64,000 bases of DNA from Owenia fusiformis (Eukaryota > Annelida > Polychaeta > Sabellida > Oweniidae): contig CAIIXF020000009.1 in assembly GCA_903813345.2 (NCBI GenBank), positions 22,781,759-22,845,758 of the forward strand, written 5' to 3'. Both the position numbers and the translations under genes were made by a program. Of the stretch, positions 9,634 to 24,600 are shown piece by piece. The notes beneath the pieces are model-generated. The model was given only the letters and a program-made list of their open reading frames with translations, was not told the DNA's origin and made no database searches. Position 1 is the stretch's first letter; every line of letters starts with the position of its first letter.

Positions 9634-12600
9634 CTGAAGCAGATATCATGTTAGAATTGAAGATGGATATACTAATTCCTCTTTTATTTGACTTTATCTG
9701 ACTTTAGAAAATAAAAAGCACTGGGTCCTTCTGAAAATGATTTCCACAAAACAGGCATTTAAACTGTACATGTATGGGCTTAAGGCCAGCGAAAGTCACT
9801 CCTGGGGAATTTTTGGCCAATAAGATAATGAATCTAATTGTTCTTCTCTGGTCTAATGTTTAAGAAGATACTTACTGCATAGTTCCTTGTCCTGGCTTGC
9901 CTCTAGTCTGTCCTGTGAGTGTCTCTTTGACATTGTCTTTGGAGTAAAGGCCTATAGGTGTGTTGTATTGCAGATGTACCACCCTAGCACCATCACCCCC
10001 TGGACCAGCCTGTCCTGGACGAGCAGTATCCTGTACTCTTGGCTGATGGACAGGCACATAGGCATCTGGCTGGTCCTGCTGGAACGAAACCTGTTTAGGG
10101 CTGGCAGGACCTTGAGGAGAGTATTGAGGAGCTGGTTGCTGAGGAGCAGATTGATCATACGCCCGCATGTTTGTGGTATTCCTTAATGTGCCACTCCAGG
10201 CTGGAGTCTGAGGTTCTTCTACCTCTCCTTGGGCAGGTGCACGCTGGGGTTGCTGAGGAGCAGATTTACCACCAGTACGCCATGATGGAGTCCAGCCAAA
10301 TTCGGGGGTCTTCAAAACTGGATTTTTGGGTGGGGGTTTCCATACTGTGTGCTTGATAAGAGGATCTTGTTGTTGGGACGGCTGGTAGCTTTGTTGTTGA
10401 GGGGCTGGCTGGTAGCTTTGCTGTTGAGGGGCTGGCTGGTAGCTTTGTTGTTGTGGGGCTGCCTGGTAGCTTTGTTGTTGTGGGGCTGCCTGGTAGCTTT
10501 GTTGTTGCGGGGCTGCCTGGTAGTTTTGTTGGGGAGCAGCTGGCTGGAAGCTTGGTTGCTGCTGAGTTGGGGGAGGGGATTGATAACTAGGGGTTGGGTC
10601 GAACTTAGGTGGTTGATAGGCATTCATTGGCTGGCAAGCTGGGGCCTTGTGAGAGGCTGCTGAAAACTTTTTAGGAGCTTGCTGGTTAAATCCTCTTGGC
10701 CCACGCTGGGATTGTGACCTGCCTACAGCTGGAATGAAACATGAGCATTATCTTCCCTGCTCTGCCTTACACAACAAAACCCATTGTAAAGCCACACACC
10801 TGATTGTTTCAAACAAAGTTAGAAAAACAAGGGGAAGAAATAATCAACATTAACTTTTAATAAAAACAACAATCAAAACAAGCAGGAAAAGAAATATTTT
10901 TTGAAATTTGATAAGCTTGTATGCATATTTTCACATCATATGTAAGGTACTAGTAATATGCCATAACAAATGAATCCCATTAAAGTCATTTGGTTTATTA
11001 TGCTATATAACAAAAGAAAGAAAATAAAAATATGTAAAACATATACAAGTAAAGGACACATACAGCATTTGCAACAGTGACCACAAAAATATTAAATGTT
11101 GATGAACTACAGGGTGTCCCGAAAGTATGGGGGCCCCCTAGGCAGACATACACCAATGTCCCCATAGTATGTGTCAGATATCATTTTTAAGTTTTGAAAT
11201 GCCTGTAACTTTTTTCCCATTTGTAAGTTGAACCATGATACTTGGCAAATCAATGGAACTTTGGATAAGCTTTAAAATGATATATGACACATACTATGGG
11301 AACATCGGTGTATGTCTGCCTAGGGGGGGGGCATACTTTCGGGACACCCTGTATTACTGTATGTTAAAAGTTAAAATTTACAAGTTAAATGAAATCTGAG
11401 TGAAATCTCTCTGCGCTCATATACTGTAGTTTGGCAAGTTTGCCCTTTTCCATTTTTACCAGCAATCTTATTAGCTTTGACAAAGATGATATAATTTGGG
11501 TGTCTGAGAACCAAAAACTAATAAAATGGTATGGTTATTTTCATGGTCCATACTTTGTAAATTAAAGTTAGTCAAGGAATGAAATTGAAAAATAAGACTG
11601 GGGAGAAATTTGAAATTTATTTTTTTAATAAAGTTACATATGTGTAGGTAAAAACAAACTTAACATTGGGTGATTTTAATTAGAATTAATTACATATTAA
11701 TTGATATTATTAATGAGACTAAATACTAGTGAATTAGTATCAGTGATCTTATACATAAAGTTTTGATTCAAACTTTTGGGAACAACTAAAAGTGGAAGGT
11801 TTAAATAGCAATGTAGCAACCTTAAAATTGCACTTAGAATTTGAGGGCTGTTCAAAATTATTCAGTTTTACAATTTATGGAACAGTCCTCAAAACACTAA
11901 TAATCACCAGTTCATATACTTTCTTGGCACATAGTATCAACTGACATACAACTTTTTCAAGTGTGAACAAATCACAAAGCACATATCTTGAGTAAGAGCT
12001 CAAACTGCTAGCTACTTTAGAAAAAAGACCGAAAAGATTTGAACTGATTACTAAAAGTGTGCAAAAGTCTTACGTGTACGACCGTAATCTCGGTAATCCA
12101 GCCCTAAATCTGTAGCTGTGGGAAGAAAAAATTTAATAAACATTTAGTGAGTGTGACATTTAATAATAAAGAACTACTGGACTATCATCTAAAAGCATAA
12201 GAGACAATTAATCTAATTGTTCATTGATATATCAAACTTAGAATTTCATAAATCTGTGTATGCAGCTCATATCTGCAGTGCGGTGCATCAGTGAATTTTG
12301 ATTATTGAACAGTCATAAGTTTGATAATCGCTTTGAAACATTAGATTTTGCCTTCTCAAAAAGCAAGATGCACACCAGGATAGAATGTTGGATACACAGA
12401 AAATGAAATGAAGATATGAAGAACTAGTACAAAGAGTTTTGGTGTTAGAAGAGTGAGCTTACAGCGTTAAGTGAAAAATATTATTAGGTATTTTAACATT
12501 ATAATAATAGTTGGTGAAGAAAAGGTTTACAAAGCATATTTGTGGAATAAGAAATTATAGGAAAGAATAGAGAAAGATAAGAAGAGTTCAAAATATGCTA

Positions 12601-15600
12601 TTTAATATAACAATTTTTTAACATATTGTAATCAATACCATGAAATGGTACAATTAAATATTTTAAATCATGCATTGAAAGTGAATGTTATTTCCAGGAT
12701 TCAATTTACTATTTCAAATTTAACTTTCGTTACATATAAAAAAAATCATCATATAAATTAAATTATTTCCATGAATCATTTGAATCTCTGGAAACATTTG
12801 AATAAACTAAAACCAAAAAGAGCCTAAGCCTAAATGGAGAAAACATCAACCAACCATAACTTAATAAATTTAAATAATAAGTGATCCAGCCATCTAGCGT
12901 GTATTTGGGTGAGCAAATTCTATGTGTTTGTATTGTACTATCTGCTAAAACATGCAGAACATGTAACTATTTGTTCTTACATATTTGCAAGGCACTAATG
13001 GGTGAATGAAATATAGGAGCAAAATGTGGGTTTATAAACTAACCTCTCTCTTAACCTTCATCCAGAAGAAATTTGAATTTCTATGTGATGCTTGTTTTGT
13101 GAGACAGTATTAAAGTGTGTACATGTATATAGATATCCAGGGAGTTTCCCCAAGACCAACTGACTTAAAGTTGATTGAACCTCTCTAAGTTGAACACCTC
13201 TCAAATGGAACACCTTTTTGAAGTACCATAAGTGTTCCACTTCGACAGGTTACTGTATAGAAATATCCAGGGAATTTCCAGGGAATTAAAAAATTTGAAA
13301 ATCAAATTTTTTGTATCATCACAATGACCATTGATAATGGGACATGCATGGCTAGGTATTCAATGTATATTATTTTTAATGAAAATAGCTTAGTAAATAT
13401 ATGTTCTACTTTGAGGGAATAAGCCCTCCATTTTATGAGGTTTTCTTTCAAGCTGTCAGTTAGAAGGGACAATTTTTGCACCCTGATATATTTTTTAGGA
13501 GGTATGGTCAATTCATGTTTATTTATCAAGATACCTACTGTCAATTTCAGACTCTTAAAAGGTGTGATGTTGATTATATGACAATTTGTATTTTAGGTGC
13601 ATTTTAAGAAATTCATTTAATGTCGATTCAGAGTTTGAATATATAAAAACTGCTGATTGATACAAAAATGTGTACATAGAGGTGTTTTGAACTTAGGAGG
13701 TATAATCCTACATCACATGTATATTTACATATATTAATTCCAGAATGAAAAAGAACAAATCTAACAATGCATCCCTTTTAGAATTTTTCAGAAAGATGGC
13801 AGAGGAAAGTAAGGGGCTCCTAATGAATCCCAATCAATCAATTATTTACTGATTTTTATAATATGCTCACAAAATGGAAGATAAGTATCTAAAGTACAAA
13901 GATAAAGATGGCAAGATACGGCAACATGACTCAGTGAAGCATTGGATGGGAGCCAATTTCACCTTTTATATATTATCTATATACTACACTACCTTTAAAA
14001 CTGTTTCAATTACTTGTATATATATGACCATAACTGCAGTTAACTACATCAACAATGGATGTAAGAACTAGTTAGAACTAGAGTTAATTTAGACGCTACA
14101 ATTCAATCTGTCTTTGAAAGATATATTTTAATGATCCACTCCTCACGATATGTTCATCAATCAATTTATAAGTCAATGGTACTTTATCATGACTTCGTGA
14201 GATAGTCATGCAGGAACACCTGTTTTTATGTAACAAAATATAACTTCACCCTTGTCACATAATGTTGATCAAAGACAATGTCGCATTCATTAGTCACATC
14301 AAAGGTCAAGGTCATGGAAATGATTGATGGTTCAGCAATTGCATATATTTAGTCATGCACTAATTTTGCGAAGGTATAAGCACTGCTTTACTGAAGATCA
14401 AAATAACTTCTTATTCCAACCTCCATTGTTGATAAATCAGACTGCAGGTATGGTCACCCTGTTGGATAACACTGATTTCTACGCTTCCAAAGCCATGTAT
14501 ATATTTTTACAACAGAAAGGTTAAGAGAGAGAGAACAGAAGCCCCATACAATAAGCTATACATGAAACTGACAATGAAACTCTTTGTTTTACTAACGTGT
14601 CGTTATAGTGGTTGGTTTGTTAAACTTTTGCTTGATGGCCCAAACTGGCTCTTGTTGATAATCTTCATCTTGTTGATAATCTTCATACTCATTACCTCGC
14701 GGCTGCCAAGTTATGTCTGGCGCCTCACTGCCGGGATGTTGTTGTGCCGCCGCCTGACCTAGACTGGCAGACAGCCTGTGGACCATCTGATCATCTTGGG
14801 TCTGGCGGGGCGGGGCACCCTGACTATACTGGGAGTAATCCTGGCCAAACATGCCTGGCTTGCTACTCTGAGCGAAAGATTTGCCTGAGGGGAGAACAAG
14901 TGGATTGGTTCGGTAGCCCTGAAAGTAGAGAGAATTTTTGTTAGCATCAGAAACTACAAGGGGCAATATTAGAAAATATAGGCATGTAAAAATCCAAATA
15001 AATAATATGAAACCAGTTGCACATTGTAAACTGTTATGGGTACATTAATTTAGAATAGATTTGCATGTACAATTTTATATCACGGTATGGTGTTGGAAAA
15101 GTGCAATGTCCATGATTGTCATTGCCAACAGAACAATGATATATCAATCCATCTTCCCAATACTGAATCCAAAAGAGCTTTATGATAGAGATCGTTTTGT
15201 TGATTTTGATGTTGCTCTTGGCAATTTCACTCATCATGTGCATTGACCAACTGGCCATGAATTTGTACAATCCTATAATTTATCCAAGGATAAAATATGT
15301 CTTTTGATGAATCATCAATGACAACATTTTTATCCAGATGAATTCTAAGATTCAATACAAATTCACAGCAGCAGATGGTGAAAGTCAGGAAGCTTTGTTA
15401 CCATAATCTGACCACTTTGTTTAAGCTCAATTAACTAACACCTTTTCCAGAGATCTGATATGCTCTAATGTATACATACAGAAACTATTTTTGGGTGCTA
15501 GGCTAATCTGATGCTGGAGGACTGAATATAAAACCGCAGTATGAATCCAGTATTCCTTTCCTGTCTTTTAATATTTTGTCTTTGATTATTTAATCATTTT

Positions 15601-18600
15601 CTCATGCACATGTGTTGATTCAGTTAAATATTATCAGTATTCATTTGAGATTTTCATTCAGAGAATTCAAATGCTTAAGCAATGCCTATTTTTGTTTTGT
15701 GCATATCTTGAACCTTTGTGTCTTATTCTATTGGGTATCCATATCCAACTATCCATTACATGCATACTCTGATTTTAAAGTTTTTGTGCTATCTCTTAAA
15801 GAAATCCTAATTATGGCACATGTATCCAAGTGCAAACGCATGAGAAGGAATGTGTCCCTCAGCTATTGAGAACTAGTTTTCTGTACATCCCACTCTTAAG
15901 GTTGCATTCTTATCGCTTTAAAGCTAACTACTATGTACCTGTCATTTATTGTATATTTGGTCTTGATGGGTTTATGGTCATATGTATACTATCAAAAACT
16001 ATGGACTCCAGAGAGGGGATGTAGTGTTAGAACACCTCATTGAGTTACCCCCATTAGGTTTAGATTAGGTGTTGACTGTTGACCTATATTTCGCCTTCAG
16101 AGCCATAAACTTTTATTCTTCAGATATCAGGTCCAAACCTAATGTAGACCAAATTTTTGTACAGTGGTCAACTTTCCTACTCTGGTTCACTTTTTAAACA
16201 GAGTTATCTCTGATGGATTTTGGTATCTCTGTACACTATGCAGCTTCTTTCAATATTCCCACTTGCCTTTTACAGGTTTAATTATAGAATATGTTGAAAT
16301 ATTAGGTTGTTGGTATGTCAGCCAAGAACAAACTCTTACACTGCTGATTTCCACTAGAATCAGATGTTACAGAGATAACCTTTAGTTTAAATGGTTTTAA
16401 TCATTCAACTTTGAACTTTAAAGAAAACTGGAGGCAATGAAGATCCTAGATGGGCCTATAAACTCACTTACAATTACTTTGGATCGATTTCCTGTGAGGC
16501 TCATTCCGCAGATATGTAAAATATTACACAAAATAATTGGTTCCAACACTCCTTCTGGAATTGTAAGGTGAACAAGGTTGTTGCCTGGGCCATGACATCC
16601 CTCAAAAACATCTATGACAAACCCTATTATCACCTACTGTATCAGGGCAAGTGGCATTGATTTTATGATGTCATCATGGTGTGACATCACAATTATTTAA
16701 TTGTTCTGTTACTGAAAGGTGTGTGTGTATATCAAGATCATTGTATCATCACCTGTAGCACTTTGTGCACCAATTAGATCTCAAGTCATAACATTTGATG
16801 ATAAAACATTTGGTTATCATGACTTTCAGGTTATTTTTATCTCTAATCTAGATCTCACTAACGTGAAGTTACACACACATCACAGAAGTTTTAATGATCT
16901 CAGAAATCATGCAGCTTCAATTTGTAAGATTACATTTACTGGAAAGCCGGGTCTGGAAGCCAAAAATGTTAAATAAGACTTCATTTGAAATAAAGCATTT
17001 ATAAACATTTCATCCGGTTCTTGTGAGTTCAGGTCATATTTTTTCGAGGGTTCGAGTATATATACATCATTGCAGTCAGGGAAGTTGGTGTGCAGGGAAC
17101 GCATAACTGCCTGTTTCATCTCATTGACATCATGAAAAGGCCTGCTTTTGAGGTCACTCTTCAGTTTCCCAAAAATCGCAAAATCCAATGGCGCTATATA
17201 TAAATCAGGGGAATATGGGGGATGACCGAGCAGCTCCATACCCATGCTCTCTCTGATAGCAGTTTGCACACATTCACTTCGATGAGATGGGGCATTATCG
17301 TGGTGGAGGATGAAGTCAGTCAGGACGATGTTTATTCACGGCTTTTCTCAGATGGATTCTCAATACCTGCAAACTTGCTCAAGTGATTTGAATTTGGAGC
17401 CAGCTTCTATTTGCTCACAATGGACAATTGTCTGTTGTGATGTCACAAAACACTTATTGATTGTAGGTGCACCTGCTAAAATGCTAATTGAAGAATATTT
17501 GGGTCAAAAAAATGGGTCATAATGGATATAAAAGTATGTAAAGACAAAATATGAAGAGACAGAAAAGCTACTTGTCCCAGGTCCCGTTTCCATGGTTACC
17601 AATTTTTACCCTAGCAACGCATTAGTGCCCGTATGTTGACTAAACTTACATATTTTATGAGCAATTAAATTATCCTCATTTTGTGCAAGTTTGATGTTAT
17701 ACCTGTAACTCCCAAAAATAAAAAAATGAGAGCATTTTTATCAGAATATCTGGATCGACCCTTGTATGATTCAGGCTATAATATTTTAAAATATATTGTG
17801 TTGAAAGTGCTGTGAGAAATTACAGCCAAAAAATATGACAGTTATATTAGTGGGCACATTTTGGTCAGTAGAAAAAGTCACAAGGTTCAAGTAAATGTGC
17901 AATGGCATTATTTAAAACTTACTGGCAATGCCTGATCAGAAATTAGCTCATATTATTTTCAGTTTTAAAATTAAAACAATAAACAATTCAGGAGTATGAT
18001 AGTGAAAACTGTAATGTGTGATATCTTATCTTTGAACAGATGTTTTCTAATGCAACAGACTACAAGCCAGAAAGTCAAGAGTATGTAACCTAGATAACTT
18101 TAATACCTTAAGATATTTCCAGTGTAAGTATCAGGCCCATAGTCAGCTTTTTCCATGGGGTGCTTCAATTTTTAAAATAATCCAGGGGATTCACATTTTA
18201 GACAACTTTGGCCCAAAAGGTGAAAAACTCCATGATTTTGAAAGCATTTTGCGGGTTCGCTCAAATACCCTGACTATGGGTGCTATATATTGTATGTATA
18301 TATGCTGGTCAGGGATTGCATAAGCAGCAGGCAATAAGTGATTTTCTCTTGTTGTTCTTAACCAATTGTTTTGAGTAACACTTTTTTAAACATACATTAA
18401 CAGAACAGGGTGGTAATGACATTTCTGTCCAACCCATATTAACCTGATCAAATAAGGGCAAGAACATAAATGATTCTGACATCATAGTGGAAAGAAGTTG
18501 TATATCTTTGGACCAACTGCCTAACTGCTAGTCAAGACCAACTGCTAGTCAAAAACTTTGAATAAGGTCAATGTAAATGTTGTTTCAAAGTAATTACTTA

Positions 18601-21600
18601 TAAATTGACTCCAGCTCTACTCCTACCCCCCCCCCCCCCCCCTACCCCTAAACGTATATAAATATCAGTAAATTATTTTTTATTTAATAGTTTCTGAATA
18701 CCTATTTAAATTGCTATGTATATCACAACTGTATGGCCTCCCAAAATATGATTATTTACACCTTTGGGTATTCATTGATATATTGACCTTTTCCCTTTAG
18801 TGTATTTTTACCAAATGCAAGCAATGTGTATTTTGAGATTATCCAAGTACCTCTATATCTACAAAGTGAATGGAAAGATCTGCTATAAAAAGATAGCATG
18901 ACTAGCTCAATAGGGACTCTGTAAGAAATCATGTTTTGGACTGTTTTTATCTTTTAAGGTCATTTCAGTGTTTTGACATGAGGCTGATCTTTTAGATATT
19001 TATTCCAGTTTGGAATCCCTTTGTATTTTTGTACTTTTCCAGTTTTATATTGACTGGACCAAAAAGAACTAGGCAAAATGGCATCTCAATTTGATTTCAT
19101 TGGAATTGTTTGTGCAATGAGTTGATCCTGTTTATTTCAAATTCCTTCTGTATTGTCACTCCTTTGATTCTACTTTTTATTATTAAAATTATATTTAGTT
19201 CAATGCTTTGATAGATAATGATGCCCAAGAGATGCCCCATAGTCTAAATATGAACGTTCACATTAAAGTCAATCGAGAATAATTAGTCTAAGCTGTTATG
19301 GCATACGTAGGAGAAGTTATATATGAGGATGATGTAAACGAATTGTGTAAGAACCAGGTGAAACCAAAGATAGTGAACCATGTACTTGCCCACTCAAAGC
19401 ATCAAAGCAAGAGGCATCTTCAGATGATGGGAATACTTTTGGAGTATGTGAACTATGTTGAGAGTTATGATATTCCAAGATAAGTATATCTTGGACAAGA
19501 ATTGGTCAAGGTTCATAGCCCAAGGTTCTACAGAATACTTTACAGTAATATATGACCCTAAGAGTGAAAATCAATGTTACAGGTTATACATATACTCATG
19601 AGGTCTCTTGTATAAATCATCACAGTATATCTTTCTTGCCTTGAACTTTGGTGGCTTGCTCTATGACTGAAACATTAAAAGATTACATGTTATACTTCTA
19701 CTCTGGATAAAATAGGTTTCATGTGTTTTCATTATTATCAGTTTAAATCTCATTTTACCAAACACTTAGCTGGTTTTACATCTTGATGTCATGTCATTTT
19801 GTTCATTTACTCCAAGGGGTTTCTCAAAGATACCATTAATATAGATTACTTGTTGTTTCTCATTGTATGTAGGGTAATATTCTAAAAGAGAATTAAAACT
19901 CTAAAAATCCTTATTCAAAATATTTCCCTTGACTGCCTCATATTAAGCTTTTGAATGCTTTTGCTTTTGAAATGTTGCTTATAGTGCTTTCAAGTCACTG
20001 TATCTTTATAACCACCAGGTAGCTAAGTACGGATAGAGGTATCCTTGTGTGAAACAGGTAAACATGTTGAACATTTATCTGCCAGACAGTTTGCAAGTCT
20101 GGTTTTATACATCAATCAAATGTGATCATACCTTGCATACCCAAACTCACATTTACTACATACAATCATACATATATACTGTACAGTGTATGTAATTGCA
20201 ATATTGTTTCTGTACACATGAAAAACATTACTTGAACTAATTTTTTATGAATATTTTTACATATTGTAGTTTGATTGATTTATTTTTAAATAAATTGCTC
20301 AAAACAATCACATTGATAATTCATCCTGCATATGATTGTAATTCATCAATTTCAAGATGTCTGATTCTAAGTTAACAGGTTAATTATTATGAGATGAGGT
20401 GCTTCAAGTACTTATCTTGTATATCTATACATACATATTTTTACCTTTCCCTTGACATCAAAATGTCATTGTTTCATCTTGTTCACTTTAATAATTCATT
20501 GATTATTTCTGATACCTGTTGATGTGTTAGATAGGCTAACTTCATTAAAATCGAGATTTCTTGGGCATTGATTTTAGGGATGACTAAACCTCATTAAAAT
20601 TAAGATTTCTTGTGCATTGATTTTAGCGATGACTTACTTCATTAGAATTAAGATTTCTTGGGCATTGATTTTAGGGATGACTTACTTCATTAGAATTAAG
20701 ATTTCTTGGGCATTGATTTTAGGGATGACTTACTTCATTAAAATTAAGATTTCTTGGGCATTGATTTTAGGGATGACTTATTTCATTAAAATTAAGATTT
20801 CTTGGGCATTGATTTCAGGGATAACTTAATTCATTAGAATTAAGATTTCCTGGGCATTGCATTTAGGGATGACTCACTTCATTAAAGTTTATTGTGCATT
20901 GATTTTAGGGATGACTTACTTCATTAGAATCAAGATTTCTTGGGCATTGATTTTGGGGATGACTTACTTCATTAAAGTTAAGATTTCTTATGCGTTGATT
21001 TTAGGGATGACTTACTTCATTAATGTTTATTGTGCATTGATTTTGGGGATGACTTACTTCATTAAAGTTAAGATTTCTTATGTGTTGATTTTAGGGATGA
21101 CTTACTTCATTAAAATTAAGATTTCTTGGGCATTGATTTTAGGGATGACTTACATTATTAAAATTAAGATTTCTTCTGCATTGATTTTAGGAATGACTTA
21201 CTTTATTAGAATTAAGATTTCTTCTGCATTGATTTTAGGGATGACTTACTTCATAAAAGTTTATTGTGCATTGATTATAGGGATGACTTACTTCATTAAG
21301 GTTAGATTTCTTGGGGCATTGATTTTGGGGATGATCATGTATTGATCCAATAAATCCCATTCTGATCTATGTTGAGGGCTGCAAAAATCAGAAAAGCATT
21401 TATATAGAAACTGCATATGCAGCAAGCTATCTATAGCTTGGAAAATGCTATAGTTTATCTGGCTGTTGCATATATATTATTCACCCCATCACATATCTTT
21501 CTGGAAAACAATTGTAACAGTTATTAAACTATCTATAAAATGTGCTCTTTAGTGAGAATGGGAGCTGTGGAGTCGACTGAATGATTGAACCCCTTATATA

Positions 21601-24600
21601 TAAATCTCTAGCTTCATAACCACAGAAGTGGGCTTAAAGCTATTATAGTAGTGCCTTATCAATGGTATATCTGCCATAACAGGTCCTAACGAGAGAGTGA
21701 CGTAAATCCAGCTATTCAGGGCAACATTCTGGCATGTGTGGATCACTAGATCATGCAGAATGGGGGATTTGGATATGAAGAGCTGTATTAGAGTAATGCA
21801 ACAGAATTCAAGTAAAAAGTAACTCCAAAAAAGTAATCTCCAAGAAAATATTCTATATAAACATACCTTACATATGACATTTTATAATGTCATTGGTAAA
21901 GGTTATTCATTAAAGGTGGTTCATTAAAGGTAATTCATCAAAGGTAATTCATCAAAGATAAATCATTAAAGATAATTCATTAAGAGTTATTCATTTAAGG
22001 TAATTCATTCATTAAACTATTCAAATTCAGTCAACCACATTATTATCCAAAATATACAAACAATTTTGAAAATTCATTTTTTAATAAAGAAGTTTGGTAA
22101 TTTCCCTGGGGGCATAAATCGTGAAAACTCTTTTATTTTACTAAACATTTAATTCTTAGAATTACAGAACACAAATTATCATACTAAAAAGGTGAGATGA
22201 AAATTGGTCCATCGAATCTATTTTCTTTTCAAATATATATTATCCAACCCAAGTAAGTCACCTGTTGGTGAAACTGGTAACTATCTACTGGCACCTACTG
22301 TAGGTAATCATGATTATAGCATATTGAAATTAAGTTAAATGACCTTATGTATTCTTTAGCTAAGAACATACATTCTCAGACCATAAGTTAGAAGCACCCA
22401 TAACATTGAGGCTGAATGTCTAATTTACTGACATAGCAGTGAATCCTGTGGGTCTGGTTAAAAGGCACATCATTTATTTAAAGGAATATACAGCTGTAGA
22501 TCCAGTTCAACACACCTCTAATGTACAGGATTGTGTTGATTGTTTTGTTTTCTGGTATATATAGATATAATCCTGCAGGGGAGGGGAGGGCATACTTATA
22601 GGTAAGGTCAATGATAATGATGCTTGTTTGAAGGGTATACATTCTAGATTATAACAGTAGGGATGTCTATCTGTTTAACTTGTTTTTCACTGAGTTTTGA
22701 GCCCAGCAACTTATAATGGTGCTCTCTTCTGCACATTTGATTGAGTATAGTTTGATTCTTTCAAATCTTTAACTTCATTCATTAGAGTAGATATTATATA
22801 CTCCAAAGCCTGTCAATCTTCTGATCAACTGAGCAAGCCATGGCAGTTCAAATGAATTATATGTCTGAACCGTGCCGTCGTTTCATATAGGATCCATATT
22901 TCGTTGTATGGCCCAAATGTTTCAAAAATTAGAGGAACTTTTTCTTGACTTGAGGAAATGCATGGTATTGGTCAATCGCACATGTGTTTTACTATATTTT
23001 GTTCTATAGCAAATCAACACAATCTATAAAACATATTACCCTCTAATAATTGACCTGTTTTATTCCTCTCTAATGTTGGAACAGATCTGACATTAGGTCA
23101 GATTTAGATAATCAATGATATAATGAGATCATATCATATAACATGATTGAAATGTAGATATGTGCATGTAGTATGTAATGTTAGTTATCACATCAAAATT
23201 AAGGTCTAAATCCCTAAACTTCTTAAAATAAATGATAACCTAATAAACATTGTAATTGATGAATACTAATATGCCATAAATGATGAAGAAATGTACATTG
23301 TAATTGATGAATACAAAGATGCCATAAATGATGAAGAAATGTACATTGTAATTGATGAATACAAAGATGCCATAAATGATGAAGAAATGTACATTGTAAT
23401 TGATGAATACAAAGATGCAATAAATGATGAAGAAATGGATGAGTGTGTAGTGTAGGAAAAGACCAACATAAACTGGTCTATATTGTGAGTATTCAGTATC
23501 CTCTGGTCCATATCAGCTGATCCATCTGTGAAGAATTGAGATATATTGTCCACACCTGGCAAGGTGATTACCTGATATGCTGTACCTACTAGTAGTTCTG
23601 GTTCAATTCAGGCTAGGGTTATGGGGTAATAGGGTTTTTTCATCACTACTGAGGGTATACTGACCCTTCCTTTGTAAAGTTGATCCATCCTGTTTTTGAA
23701 TATTTATGTTAATTCAGATGTTCTGTTTTCTGTCATCTGTAAATGATATGGGATAAATATAATTTTGACTTATGTCCTTTCTACATTTTTATCCGTTCCT
23801 TAGGTCATCTATTGTTACCATTGTTTCACGTGTTATACTTTCTTTTTCCCAGTAGCGCACTATATACTAATTTCAGTTGATTTTTTTCAATTGTGTTCCA
23901 ATAGAGTATGAGTTTAAGGACCTCACTCATTTATGTTTGTCCCTCATTTGATCAAAATGTCCTCATTTTAATCGAATGGACTCCCTTCTCTTTTTCTTTC
24001 TTCCCTATTTTGTCAGTGTATCCTTTCAACATGGTTAATCCAATATTATCAGTGATTGTCTTATTTTAGCATCCCATCAATATATAATATTTGTCCTCAT
24101 GTCTTACATTACTTTGCTCCATATTCATGTTTCTAAGTATACACATGGCCTCAGTTTTTATTAAAACATAATCATAACTTTGTTGTCGTACCTTTATATT
24201 AGTATGTTTGTACTCAGAATTCAAAACCAATATAAAATACAGATGTAAAACAAAATGTAAATATTTTCAAACTTACCTTTTTTATTTTACCTCTAATAAT
24301 TGTTTGCAAAAATACCTGAAAATTATATTATAAATTCACTTACCTGAGAGGAAGGTGATGGAGGCGGAGTCTTGGACCTTCCCGGGGGCCGATAAGTCTG
24401 GGCCCTGAAAACCAACCAAGCCACTTATTCAAGGGGGAAATGGCGGCAGTGAGGGAGACAAGAGATGGAGAATGTTGCAGAGCTAGTTCAACAGTTTTAC
24501 TCTCCTGCACCTGATAGCTGAGATCAAGCTCTACACACCATGTAGAAATGAAGGTATCAGGAGCTTGGAGGTTGAACAGTGCCGGCATGGAGTAAGGTAG

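Larger units (their letters stand above)
14919..24343 (-). other. Gene A intron 3
   Basis: 9.4 kb. Holds a mariner relic (16937-17766), a 48-bp minisatellite (20541-21345), short repeats at 21895-22020 and a second 48-bp array (23230-23438). An 18-base C tract lies near 18628. An open frame at 19298-19483 on plus is mildly protein-like but has no supporting signals. No gene A exon was found. Confidence 0.5.

Noticed and set aside
10349-10663. Leu-rich plus-strand open frame
   Set aside because: Antisense of the Gln-rich repeats in gene A exon 6.
19298-19483. 61-codon open frame MAYVGEVIYEDDVNEL...
   Set aside because: Mildly protein-like but isolated, with no acceptor or donor that fits; kept out of the feature list as a gene.
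20617-21345. Two long open frames with a membrane-like 16-residue repeat
   Set aside because: Explained by a 48-bp minisatellite whose length is a multiple of three; no splice sites or start context.
23223-23562. Minus-strand open frames with repeated His/Leu/Ser peptides
   Set aside because: Antisense shadows of the 48-bp tandem repeat.
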